Shown here in pieces: positions 36,885-46,970 of a stretch of 64,000 bases of DNA. The translations under genes and the position numbers were made by a program. The notes below the pieces were generated by a model. It made no database searches and was not told where the DNA came from. It saw nothing but the letters and a program-made list of their open reading frames with translations. Numbering within the stretch: position 1 is the first letter of the stretch; each line of letters begins with the position of its first letter. The stretch is from Nansenia antarctica (taxonomy: Eukaryota > Chordata > Actinopteri > Argentiniformes > Microstomatidae): positions 36,651,146 to 36,715,145 of the forward strand of contig OZ022345.1 in the NCBI GenBank assembly GCA_963989245.1, written 5' to 3'.

Positions 36885-37201
36885 TAGTATAGTATAGTGG
36901 ATAGTGTATAGCCTTTATTTATGTAAACCAGCTCTTTTCCCTTCTTGTTTTTAGTATTTTTTCCTAGCACCAGGGGAGCCCCCCCTCCTACATTTCGTTG
37001 TATGGTACCTGTACTGTATTGATGACAGTAAAGACCATTCATTCATTCATCATTCACCTGAGGTATCTTAAATACATCTAGCCTTCACAGGGCAGATTGG
37101 GTCATTGGGGTTATAGGACAAAAGAGACAGGAGTGTCGTATCGACTCCATTCAAAGTGTATTATATTCCCCTTCCTCTCCCCTCTCCGGACACCTTTGAA
37201 T

Positions 37202-38780
37202 TTTCTCTTTCTTTCTAGGAGATTGATCGAGACTGCGGGAGTTTTCATTACTAACGAATGAAAGTTGATTATCATTATTAAAAAATAACTGTAATATATA
37301 TTGCAATGTTGTCCCTTTCACACATAGTTCCATGTAATTTCCTTGGAATCCCAAGCTGTGTTGACCAGGTATCTGTAATGTTCACATTTACATATAACAG
37401 TAATAAATATAGCAATAAATGACAGCGCTGTAAATAGTGTTATTCTTGCACAATTGCACCCACAACGTGCTATTGCCGTCAGGAGTTGATCAGCTCCAGA
37501 TTGAACCAAGGTTCTTCGCTACAGAAACATTTTCACACAATGACAAACATGTGATGCGTTTTATATTATATTCTTTGAACAACAGAATAGGACAGGCGCG
37601 AGAAACTGCGTACCTCCGTTTTATATTGAAAAATATGATAAATACATATAGGGCAGAGGTATGATATGTGGTGTGTGGCTAGATATTTTCATGTAGCACT
37701 GTGACTGTGCCTATCTGTGGATTATTATTTATAAATAGTGGTCTCCTGAGAGGAGCGAGTCTTGATTTTTTTTTATGCAACAAGGAGGAGAAAATTATTA
37801 CTGAAACACACCGTTGGGACGTGGTAGAGTGGGGGAAACCCGATGTCTTTGTTTGTTGATCGGAAACGATCGAGAAGCCATCATCAACCATCCCCCTACA
37901 TCAAGTGATTGTAACTCACTTTTTAGAAACGAGTTGTCCCAAACAGTGCTTTTGTTAGAAACAGAGCCTAGTATGTTTATAATCAAGTGCTTTAGTTGGT
38001 GAGTGGACATGCCACATATCATCCCCGTACCTCCATCCCACATGTATTTTTCATATTTTTCAATATATGTTGTATTGTCTGAACGAACATTTATTTCGCC
38101 ATATTACGTGACTTATCACCTTCGTTTTTTTGTGAACGGGACGATCAGAAAGAGATTAGTTTACCACAAAACAAGGAATGCAAAATCCAAAAAACAACGC
38201 ATTACATTGGCCGTCCTAATGAGACGATAACTGTAGGCTACTCAAATAGAAGTCATTATCACTATTAGGCTACCGCGTCTCAATCTCAATGGCATTCAAT
38301 TGTCAGGATTCATCTGTGATAAACAATTGCCTACTAATTACATCCCATTGAGTATGTTTGCATATGAACACACCTATTCCTATGTAGCCTACTGCATTAT
38401 TGTCATACATAATACATTCATACAGCTTCCCGAGAGCCCACTGCACATGAGAGTAAAGTTAAAGTTCTATGAATAAAGTTCTCACATACAGTGCCTTTGG
38501 AGTAGTAGAGCCTATTATGTTTATAATCAGGTGCTTTAGTTGGCGAGTGGACATGCCAGTGTTATTCTTGCACACTTGCACCCACAACGAGCTACTGCCG
38601 TCCGGAGTTGATCAGCTCCAGGTGGAGCCACGGTTCTTCGCTACAGAAACATTTTCACACAATGACAAACATGTGATGCGTGTTATATTATATTCTTTGA
38701 ACAACAGAACGGGACAGGCGCGAGAAACTGCCACATATCATCCCCGTACCTCCATCCCACATGTATTTTTCATATTTTTC
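37202..38780. repeat. Mosaic of duplicated segments X and Y
   Basis: Segment X (37437-37609, from gtgttattcttgcac to gcgagaaactgc) recurs at 38559-38731. Segment Y (37965-38062, gtgctttagttgg...ggacatgccacatatcatcc) recurs at 38505-38783, but split by X exactly between ggacatgcc and acatatc. The rest of the region has no gene. The ORFs here are chance frames. Confidence 0.8.
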
Positions 38781-39047
38781 AACCTGACAGCCGCCTCCCG
38801 TGTTTTCCTCATGGATCCAGCGTGGAACCCTGCAGCAGAGGACCAGTGTGTGGATCGCTGTCACCGCCTGGGCCAGAAGAGAGACGTCTTCATCACCAAG
38901 TTCATCGTGAAGGACTCTGTGGAGGAGAACATGTTGAAGATTCAGAGGCAGAAGCAGGATCTGGTGGACAAGGCTTTCGGCTCCAAGAACCCCACCGACA
39001 AGAAGGCGTCACGCATTAATGAAATAAAAGCCCTCATTGAGCTGTAG
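38781..39047 (+). pseudogene. hltf: C-terminal fragment of helicase-like transcription factor
   Basis: The frame from NLTAASRVFLMDPAWNPAAE through DRCHRLGQKRDVFITKFIVK to the stop (TAG? no, TAG-like read as TAG is absent; the stop codon is at 39045-39047) matches the very end of HLTF, a SWI/SNF-type ATPase and ubiquitin ligase involved in replication-fork rescue. Motifs V and VI of the helicase are included (the QxxxRxHRxGQ type). All upstream domains (HIRAN, SNF2 N, RING) are missing. An AATAAA (39283-39288) followed by an A-rich stretch (39302-39335) suggests a 5'-truncated retrocopy. Similarity begins abruptly inside repeat segment Y. Confidence 0.85.
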
Positions 39048-39189
39048 ACGTCCCTACGTATGGGAACCTTGTTAAGAAATTCCCATTTTGAAGTTTAGTT
39101 TTGATACTGTTTGTTGTGGAATGTTCTCTCAGCACACATGTCCATCGTTACATTCCCACTCACCACACTGCCCTTGGTTAACAAGTCTC

Positions 39190-39250
39190 ATGATACATTT
39201 ACATTTTTGGGCATTTAACAGATGCCTTTATCCAAAGCGACTTTACTTTT
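39190..39250 (-). repeat. SINE-tail relic
   Basis: ttgggcatttaacagatgcc - tttatccaaagcgactt is the reverse of the SINE tail at 11115-11150. Confidence 0.6.
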
Positions 39251-39403
39251 TTGGGATTGATGTGTGGTTTCATGTATGTGGGAATAAATGTTTTAAGTGA
39301 CAAAACAAAAAAACAAAAACAAAAACAAACAAAATATATTTACAAAATAAATACATCTTTCTTCTAATCTAATAGATGCGTTTTCATTATTGTTACCGCT
39401 GCT

Positions 39404-40050
39404 TCATAGGTCTGAATAACACTGACAGGCTTTATATGTGTCCCTTGAAGAGAGCTTGTATAGAAAAATTATAGCATGCATCATAGGAAGGTGCCTGGGC
39501 GCCGCGCAATGATAATTTCCGTCGTTTTCAGTGAAAATAATTTTGTCACCTTTTTGGGCCAGCACCCCAGCATTCCCAAAAAATTTGATAGAAATGAGCC
39601 ATTTAATTGTTGCACTCTCCAGCAATTCCCAGTTCCCGGTGTACCATTCTGTAAGTATTTTCTTCTTGGGGTAATAAAAAACCTAATAATGTTCTTCCAT
39701 GAAAATTCTCTCCATTTTCCAGAGCTAGAGGTGGTGGATTGTATTTTACATATGTTCAACCATTCTTCCTCAGTTAGGACTACGTTTTCTTCCTTCTCCC
39801 ACTTATCCCTAACATATAAGGTGGAGTGATTCTTGGTGGACTGTATACTCTTCTGTATAATTCTTGACACCAGTTTCTTGTGGGTGTTGCCCTTATACGC
39901 ATCAATACAAATGTTGACGAGACTCATTTCAGAAACCTCATTATTCTTTATATTCTTATAGAAGTAATGCCTCAGTTGTAAAAAATCTTGTTTCTCTAGG
40001 TTGTGATTATCAATAAGATATTGAAAGGCCTGTATTGGATGAAATTAGGT
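39404..40050 (-). pseudogene. L1-type LINE ORF2 C-terminal fragment
   Basis: On the minus strand, the 39927-39481 frame (148 codons) contains DKWEKEEN, EEEWLNICKIQSTTSS, WREFSWKNIIRFFITP and NCWR. These match the cysteine-rich C-terminal portion of fish L1-clade ORF2 in my recollection. A second frame (39625-39404) continues it after a frameshift. No endonuclease or RT core is present. Confidence 0.65.
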
Positions 40051-40051
40051 A

Positions 40052-40320
40052 GGGATGTCCCGATCCCATTTTTTCCACTACCGATACCTGGGCTTCAGGT
40101 ATCTGCGATACCGATATCAATCCGATATTTGTATTTATTGTTTTACTCCTGAATAATAACAAATACTTCCCCAGTATAGTCCACAACATTTGGCTATTAA
40201 AGACTGCCAGCCTTTATTCAAGCAACAAAAACAGTACTCACTGTTACTCACTACTCAGTGACCAACTGGTTTCAAGTTAAAACAATTTAAACAGCAGCAT
40301 TCAGCATTGTAGAAAAAAAA
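40052..40320. mobile_element. hAT-like non-autonomous transposon, left end
   Basis: It starts tagggatgtcccgatcccat and contains accgatacctgggcttcagg, a widespread fish hAT-derived repeat opening. The right terminus is not found; it seems cut off by the following LTR-like region. Confidence 0.55.
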
Positions 40321-40389
40321 TGAGTTACTGTCTGATTTCTAGTTGTAGTGCCTCTTCAGTTCTCTTTCTTAGTATTCGTTTGGTATCTC

Positions 40390-40953
40390 ACAATGGGAAC
40401 GCCCCCTGCGTGACCTCATCAGAAACTGAATTACACTGCGCCAGCCCATTGGCTGGCCCAGGCGACGCTTGTGTCACGAGGGACGGGACCCTCCGCCTAT
40501 ATAACACGTACACACGGCATCTGTCGTCATTCAAAATCCCGAGAGGGGAAGCCGGTACTGGAGCTGACATCAACTGTGCGGGTGGCTAGAGCTAAACAGT
40601 CCACAGATACGAGCGACCACAACACAACACACACATGAAAGTTTGAGCGGCAGTGACGGCCGCGCGCTGCACTTATTTTGAACGTCTCGCTCAGCCCGTC
40701 GGGTGCAGTGTGTGTGTGTTAGCCCGTCAGTGACGGTGCAGTGTGTGTGTGTTAGCCCGTCAGTGACTGTGCAGTGTGTGCGTGTTAGCCCGTCAGTGAC
40801 GGTGCAGTGTGTGTGTGTTAGCCCGTCAGTGACGGTGCAGTGTGTGTGTGTTAGCCCGTCAGTGACGGTGCTGAGCCGTGCTGTACGTTAACAAACACGT
40901 TTGTACAGCTGTTCCTTTGTGTCGACCTCCCTCTGTGCCTAGAGACTCTTACA
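40390..40953 (+). repeat. Solo LTR related to the 2493-3009 LTR
   Basis: The last ~90 bp (from gacggtgctgagc to gactcttaca) are homologous to the end of the LTR at 2493-3009, including gtcgacctccctctgtgcct. Upstream are a CCAAT-like cccattgg (40446-40453) and a TATA-like ctatataac (40497-40505). No coding region adjoins it, so it is a solo LTR or LTR fragment. The left end is not fixed. Confidence 0.6.
40703..40868. repeat. 33-bp minisatellite inside the solo LTR
   Basis: Five copies of a 33-bp unit containing gtgttagcccgtcagtgac. The single-copy equivalent is ctcagcacgtcagtgacg at 2906-2923 in the other LTR. Confidence 0.9.
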
Positions 40954-41190
40954 CTAACGTTACCACCAGGTGCTAGCCAGCTACGGTAGCTAACGTTACC
41001 ACCAGGTGCTAGCTAGCTATGGTAGCTAACGTTACCACCAGGTGCTGGCTAGCTAAGGTAGCTAACGTTACCACCAGGTGCTAGCTAGCTACGGTAGCTA
41101 ACGTTACCACCAGGTGCTAGCTAGCTACGGTAGTTAACGTTACCACCAGGTGCTAGCTAGCTAAGGTAGCTAAACCAGGTGCTAGCTTAC
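40954..41190. repeat. 36-bp minisatellite
   Basis: Six copies of a unit containing taacgttaccaccaggtgct and agctagctacggtag, directly abutting the LTR end. Confidence 0.95.
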
Positions 41191-41214
41191 TTTTGCCTGC
41201 TCGCGGCTCTGTCA

Positions 41215-41335
41215 GTATTGATTGATTGATTGACTGATTGACTGAAAATGTTCATTGTGTGAAGCGCATTGAGTTGCATCTTGTAAGAAATGCGCTATAC
41301 AAATACAATTTGATTTGATTTGATTTGATTAAAGA
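41215..41335. repeat. L2/SINE-type 3' tail with (gattt)n
   Basis: gaagcgcattgagttgcatc, gcgctatacaaatacaattt and (gattt)n: a typical fish LINE/SINE end flanked by (gattgatt)n on its left. Confidence 0.6.
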
Positions 41336-41664
41336 CTGTGAAGGCCCAACATGCACACAGCTTTTTCCCCACAGCCATCCGACTCCTAAATGCTGCTGGG
41401 CCCCCCCCCCTGACCTGACCCCTATCTATCTACCCTCCCTCCACCCCCACCCAGAGAGCTTTGGACTGTCTGGATATGAACACTTGAACACTTGATCTCT
41501 GCACGTTATATTTATATTAATTATGACTCTTGCACTATGATGTTGGTTTGCACTGTCTTGTCCTGTCTTGCACCTGTCCTGCTGTAAACCGTGCTCCACT
41601 GTCCCAAACCAAATTCCTAACATGTTTACATGTCATGGCAATAAAGTCTTCTGATTCTGATTCT
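41336..41664 (+). repeat. LINE 3'-end fragment
   Basis: It contains ttccccacagccatccgact at its left, the end of a jockey-superfamily RT frame. It ends catggcaataaagtcttctg with gattctgattctg repeats. Different family from the LINE at 31338. Confidence 0.6.
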
Positions 41665-42866
41665 GCCAAAACTGTGGGACGAGAAGCCGGGGCAAATTTA
41701 GCTATAATAATATTAATAAAATATATCTACAAGAACAATAAGTGCTGCTTGCAACTGCAAGCACACTTAATAATGATAATACATTAGACTTGTATAGCGC
41801 TTTACTAGACACTCAAAGGCTCTTTACAAACTGAAAAGATCGAGTAGTAGTAATACATACTCAGTACATACATTGTTGCCCAAACACATACAATCAAGGA
41901 ATCAAGCAATGCTACGTGTGAGGACGTTTATTGAGTTGAGATGTTGAGATGCAAAGGTCAAAAATCAATGGAGATAAGTGAATACCACTGCATAGAATGG
42001 TTCTACACTTGGCATCTACACTTCACTTAGACTGTCCTTTGGAATACCGTATAATACCAATATAAACAATATTCATAACCAAGCAACAGTGACACCACTG
42101 CCCTCCACTCACTGCAACACCTTGAGCAAAGCGATTACTCTCAAATGACATAGAATGATGATGTGAAGTAGAACCCTAAGAGTTCACAGTATAAAGACGT
42201 ACAAGCAAGAGAGAACGCCAAGTCCCTGGAGCAGTCATCTGGAGGAGAGAGATAATCCTCTCTCATATTGTGCAAAGAAAACAAACAGCGTTGTGTTTCT
42301 CTCCACTATTCCCTTTTTTACATTCCGTGACATTATTACATGTCAAGTCGTCATGCCGCGTGCGCGTGTGTGTATTTGTGTGTGTGTGTGTGTGTGTACA
42401 TGTGTATTTGTGTGTGTACGTATATACAGTATATATATACTACCAAACCTCACCCTCCCCATTCACTGCTCGGTTCTGCAATAAGGGGCATCTGGCTTTG
42501 ATGGAATGAGAGAACTGGACCACTGCGTTGCCGTTCGCAGCGCATCTGCCATGGCAACCCCGCAATGTCCTGTGGTTTTAGACCATGACACAATGCCAAA
42601 ACCAATGGATCAGAGGGCTGGGATCTATTAGATATGCCACTGCGCCTCCACTATCCTTATGCACACCCCATTGAGCTAAACATATTCGGCGGGGTACCAA
42701 TGGGCAAGGTAACTCAGATGAGAAACACCATTCGGGAGAGGAGGGCAACAGCTCTGTCAGCGCACGCCGGAGAGAGTGCTCTCCGTTCTCCGGATCTGAT
42801 GTGAGCAGCACACAACATTAGCAGCGGTGTCACAGTCCACGGCCAGGCCAACCAGGTGGACAGAGA
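41665..42866. other. Spacer with weak repeats only
   Basis: A tail-like word gtatagcgctttactagaca at ~41795, (tg)n at ~42376-42416 and (ta)n at ~42424-42440. The 77-codon minus-strand frame at 42811-42578 has no recognisable domain. No gene is supported. Confidence 0.45.
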
Positions 42867-43000
42867 ATCAAGGACCCCAATTGAAATAAGCCAGTGGCTT
42901 TCTTGGGTTTTTATCCTGTTAGTTGACCTTGTATGTAATATGTACTTTCATGTACCTACTTCTGCAAATCTTCTAATAAAGTTTTCAATCAATCAATCAA
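42867..43000 (+). repeat. Retroelement 3' tail, copy 2
   Basis: Nearly identical to 35126-35250 but ending in (aatc)n instead of poly-A, which suggests a template-slippage terminus. Confidence 0.85.
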
Positions 43001-43053
43001 GAGAGAAGCAGCGTGCCTGTCCCCTCATCAACCTGAAACCCCGCCTCCCTCCC

Positions 43054-43088
<35 letters not shown>

Positions 43089-43706
43089 CAAACACGTGTA
43101 TATATCACATTGTGAGGACCACGATCTCGGAGTTCTTTGTGAGGACCACCATTTCTACTATAGCTAGAATGTTGCAAAAAATAGTCCCGTCACTAGATGG
43201 GAGTGGAGAGTCAGAATATCACTTCAAATATCAATAAACACAAAGTAAAACAAATATTTATCTTGTATAGTTATGAGGATCGACCCCTGTTGCTAGGCAG
43301 ATTTGGTGTGTGTTCTTTTGAGTAAAAATATGTGGATTTTTTTTAATGTTACTTCAGCCAAAGGCTATTGGGGCCGTGACTTTTTCCTCAGTAGGAATTG
43401 GCAGCTTTGTTCATATGTTGTTAAATAAATGATAACAGTAACAATAAAATTGTCATTGTTCTTGGTTCAATTACATCACCTTTATCTCTAGACGTTGCTT
43501 GAAAGAACACCAAATATTGATATGTCCTTATTTCTTTAAAAAATAACTAAATATTTCATGGGATGTCCTACATTCTTTTCGCATGACTGTATATGCCATT
43601 TAGTTCACACTTTTATCCAAAGCCACTTTGCAGTCAGTGGATACATCGTTTTCTGATAAAGATTGTATTCTTTTCCTCCTTCCTCATTGTTCATTGTGTC
43701 TTTCAG
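43001..43706. other. Spacer with CA repeat
   Basis: (CA)n with aaca interruptions at ~43051-43095. A SINE-tail relic (ccatttagttcacactttta) lies near 43595. Otherwise nothing recognised. Confidence 0.5.
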
Positions 43707-44238
43707 GCCTGGGCTAAAAAACGTTCTAAAAACGCACCATTGTACTGCATTTGCAGAAAACCGGACATCAACTGCTTCATGATGTGAGTTTGCTAGCCAA
43801 GTCATAACATGTGATTATCAAACATTGTGATGAAGGTGTCATAAGGCTCACAACATATCTGTTTTTTTTGCTTAGTGCCTGTGACAACTGCAACGAGTGG
43901 TTTCATGGTCACTGCATCAATGTCACAGAGAAGATGGCCAAGGCAATCAGGGAGTGGTACTGCATGAAATGCCGAGGTGAGGGTCTAATGGCTTTATTTT
44001 CCACCCTAGTTAGAATATGATAGCATCTTTTTGTGAATGCAGTGTGATTTTCCGACTTTCAAGGTGAACACTTGTCACATCCCTGAGACTTTGTTATTGC
44101 CGTTGTTTAGACAAGAACTCCTCGTTGGAGATCAAGTACCGTCCAAAGAAGAGCCGTGAGAAGGAAGCTGAGCCTGAGAGAGTAGAGAAACAGTGCAGCA
44201 CCCCCGATTACAAGACCGAAAGGCGCCGTGGATCTAAG
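43707..44238 (+). pseudogene. cxxc1: PHD-finger exons of CXXC-type zinc finger protein 1
   Basis: Three exon-like blocks are in correct phase: 43707-43783 (acceptor tttcag, donor gtgagt), 43876-43976 (cttag / gtgagg) and 44111-44238 (tttag). They encode NAPLYCICRKPDINCFMI, CDNCNEWFHGHC, KMAKAIREWYCMKCR and EIKYRPKKSREKEAEPE to RRRGSK. This is the PHD finger (all Cys/His ligands present) and following linker of CFP1, the CpG-island and H3K4me-reading subunit of the SETD1 complex. The third block ends ctaag/tttttttttt with no GT donor, and no CXXC domain or later exon appears in the next 4 kb. The first residues (AWAKKRSK) do not look like the usual CFP1 N-terminus. Probably a partial gene copy; a gene continuing with distant exons is possible but less likely. 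Confidence 0.8.
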
Positions 44239-44617
44239 TTTTTTTTTTATCATCTTAACATTCTAAAATCTTAACATTCTAAAATCTAAAATCTTGACAG
44301 TTATGAGGTCTTGTGTATCTTCTGTGATCTCTCCCTCCAAAATTGTTTCTCTTTTGGACTACAACTGCATTGGCGTTGAGATATCTGTCTGTTTTTTTCC
44401 TTTGATTATTTACAATATGTTACAATGTTGCAATTAACCTCGTCGTTTGTGTTCGCACTGCAATCGAGACTGAATCGCTCTCAACAGGCGCGCTTTCAAA
44501 ACAGTTTTGTGATTGGTCCGAATTTAGCAGGACATTTGGATTTCTCTTTTAGCCCGTCGCCGGTCCCTTTAATCCCATATCCTAATAATTTCTTAATTCG
44601 GGTAGCACAAGAAAACA
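44239..44617. other. Spacer after the cxxc1 fragment
   Basis: T10 run, then duplicated words (cttaacattctaaaat twice). No gene. Confidence 0.5.
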
Positions 44618-45750
44618 TTAAATTAAATATTGAGTGACAATTACTGTAATGAATACAGTATGTAAGTAGTTAATTTTAGGGACTAGGATTGTGGCCATGG
44701 GGAATTTTGATTTCGCTTTTGAGACCATGTCTCTGAGGGTTTTTTCTAGGGATTCTCTGGAACCCACCTCCCTATTGTTAAAACCAACCGATAATATAAC
44801 TTTTTCTACCTCAGGGCAAGGTAGGGGGATGCCTGAGAGTATAGCGGTTACATGGTGGAGTCTGGCACACGGGTAGATATCAACCTGCACCCTATTGTCT
44901 TGGAGTTTAGGGAGCTTCCTGAGATTGGAATCTCCAAGGATAATAATCTTGTGTGTGGGGTGGAGGGTCCAGGAGATTCTATTATCAAAATGGGTCTGTA
45001 TGGTAGGGAGTGTCGTTATTTTTGGGTTGTCGGGTGGTATAGGGATATCCTCGTTGGGAATGGTGTTGGGGTAAACCGTTGTAGGGGTTGGCATATTTGT
45101 TGGAAAGAGTCGTCTGGGGGTTAGGCCAGGGCGTAGTTTCGGAAATCTATTAGTGTTGGCTGGTGGGAGTAAGTTCAGTTCATGGTTCATGTTAAATGGT
45201 AACAGGGGAGGGATCAGGTGGGAGGGGGGGGCCGGTCTGGGGGGAGTATTTTTGGGGGGTGTTCTACCGTCCAGGTATTCGTCTGATGATGAAACCAAGA
45301 TCGGGGAGTAGGGATAGGAGGGTTCGTTAAGTGACCCCGTGTTATGTGAATCGTGTATTAAAGGGGAAGAAGGGTAGGGTTGGTAGGAGAGGTGAGGAGA
45401 GGGGGAAGGGGGGATGTATGTGTTGTAATGAGGGGGAAGAGGTCGTAGCAGTGCAGGTGGAGTAGGGAGTAATGGGCTATTAGGGTGACTGGAGTAGCTG
45501 CTGGTGGGTGAGATGGGGGGGACCAGGGACGGAGAGGGTGTTCGGATTTTTGGTGGGGGGAAGGGGGGAGGAGTTCCTTGGTCATGTTGATGATACGGTC
45601 GGTGAGTTTGCCTCCAAGGTTTCTGTTGGCCCATATACAGGCTTGTAGCCAAGCTCCTGAGTATCCTGAATTGGGCCCTGATTTGAGTATTGTGGCTAGT
45701 GTTGTTCCACTATTGAAATGAGAATGAAACATGTTAGTGATACAGGTCAC
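44618..45750 (-). pseudogene. Transposon ORF with proline-rich region and SGNH-hydrolase-like domain
   Basis: The minus-strand frame 45750-45560 (GYSGAWLQACIWANRNLGGK) continues after a +1 change into 45652-44618. That part is strongly proline-rich for ~200 residues and ends with an SGNH-like domain: IIILGDSNLRKLPKL (block I, GDSN) and VEKVILSVGFNNRE (block III-like). Such domains occur in ORF1 of CR1/L2-type LINEs and in vertebrate Ngaro (tyrosine-recombinase) retrotransposons. No RT or recombinase is adjacent, so the element type cannot be decided. The frameshift near 45600 implies a decayed copy. Confidence 0.6.
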
Positions 45751-46097
45751 TAATACAGACCTGTAAGCTTCTTACTATCAAAAGGAAGTACCATTGGAGC
45801 TCTGTGCCCTCTGTGGAGTCAGGCATTTCTGGGACAAGCCTGAAACATAGAATGATTTGTATTCAACTGTTAAGGGTCGCTCTAGACCTCATCTGTGTCA
45901 AAACATCAACAATAACTAAGACATGCTGTGACAACGTGATTTGAACACAAACCTCTAGGAGTCCTGGTCTGCGCTGGTGAAGAGTAAATGAGGGCCCTGG
46001 ACCTTGATTTTTGACTCAGCCTTCTATGGGTCAAGCCTGAAACATAGAATCATTTGTATTCAACTTCAATGGGTTGCTTTTGACTTCATCTGTGTCA

Positions 46098-46129
<32 letters not shown>

Positions 46130-46600
46130 TGTAGGACATGGTGTGACAACGTGATTTGAACACGAACCTCTAGGAGTCCTGGTCTGTGCTGGTGGAGAGT
46201 CAGAGAGGGCCACTATTGAAATGAGAATGAAACATGTTAGTGATACAGGTCACTAATACAGACCTGTAAGCTTCTTACTATCAAAAGGAAGTACCATTGG
46301 AGCTCTGTGACCTCTGTGGAGTCAGGCGTTTCTGGGACAAGCCTGAAACATAGAATGATTTGTATTCAACTGTTAAGGGTCGCTCTAGACCTCATCTGTG
46401 TCAAAACATCAGCAATAACTAAGACATGCTGTGACAACGTGATTTGAACACAAACCTCTAGGAGTCCTGGTCTGTGCTGGTGGAGAGTGAAAGAGGACCC
46501 TGGACCTTGAATCTTGAGTCAGCCTTCTATGGGACAAGCCTGAAACATAGAATCATTTCTATTAAACTCCAAGGGGTTGCTATTGACTTCATCCTTGTAC
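45708..46600. repeat. ~500-bp tandem duplication with internal sub-repeats
   Basis: The stretch at 45708-45980 (from ccactattgaaatgagaatg) is repeated at 46211-46490, both followed by related ~170-bp sub-repeats (gaacctctaggagtcctggt, aagcctgaaacatagaat). It contains a (CAA)10-type run at ~46100-46128 and the near-palindrome acaggtcactaatacagacctgt split across 46245-46267. Confidence 0.88.
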
Positions 46601-46970
46601 GGTAAACTTAAGAATAAGTCGGACATGTGCTGTGACAACTGTTGACAATGTGATTTGAAAACGAACCTTTAGTATTTCTTGCTTGTGCTGTTACATTTTT
46701 ATGTTTCATCAGCACAAAAGAAAAGTAATAATCCTCAAGCTTTGTCACCAAAAGATGGTGCTTCATTACTACCTTCGCATAATACATCAAAATCTGTAAT
46801 GTAATTTGCCATTATACCTTTAAATGGCATTTCTCTGACAGGAGAGGACGTTCGGGGGTCTTGAGACACTGGGACTATTTCAACAAGAAAGGTGTTATGA
46901 GTCTTTGCAGCTCCATGACAGACCTTACCATATTCTCATGTAACAACAACATTAACATTTTTTATAATAC

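Larger units (their letters stand above)
31338..37054 (+). mobile_element. Nearly full-length LINE (L2/CR1-like), itself interrupted twice
   Basis: The 5' end contains ccaagatggcggcgcg. The body encodes endonuclease and reverse transcriptase, and the 3' end is cagtaaagac(cattcatt)n. Target duplication cacct (at 31333-31337 region and 37055-37059). Without its two internal insertions (34065-35264 and 35754-36884 with duplications) the element is about 3.4 kb, close to complete for this type of LINE. It inserted into repeat copy B. Confidence 0.85.
30594..37201. repeat. Interspersed repeat, copy B (split by MITE and LINE)
   Basis: Copy B of the 7231-7697 repeat survives as three pieces: 30594-30627, 31035-31337 and 37055-37201. 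Removing the two insertions and their target duplications gives ~471 bp against 467 bp in copy A, in the same order. This independently fixes the boundaries of both insertions. Confidence 0.88.

Noticed and set aside
42578..42811. 77-codon minus-strand frame as a gene
   Set aside because: No family motif, splice context or conservation clue.
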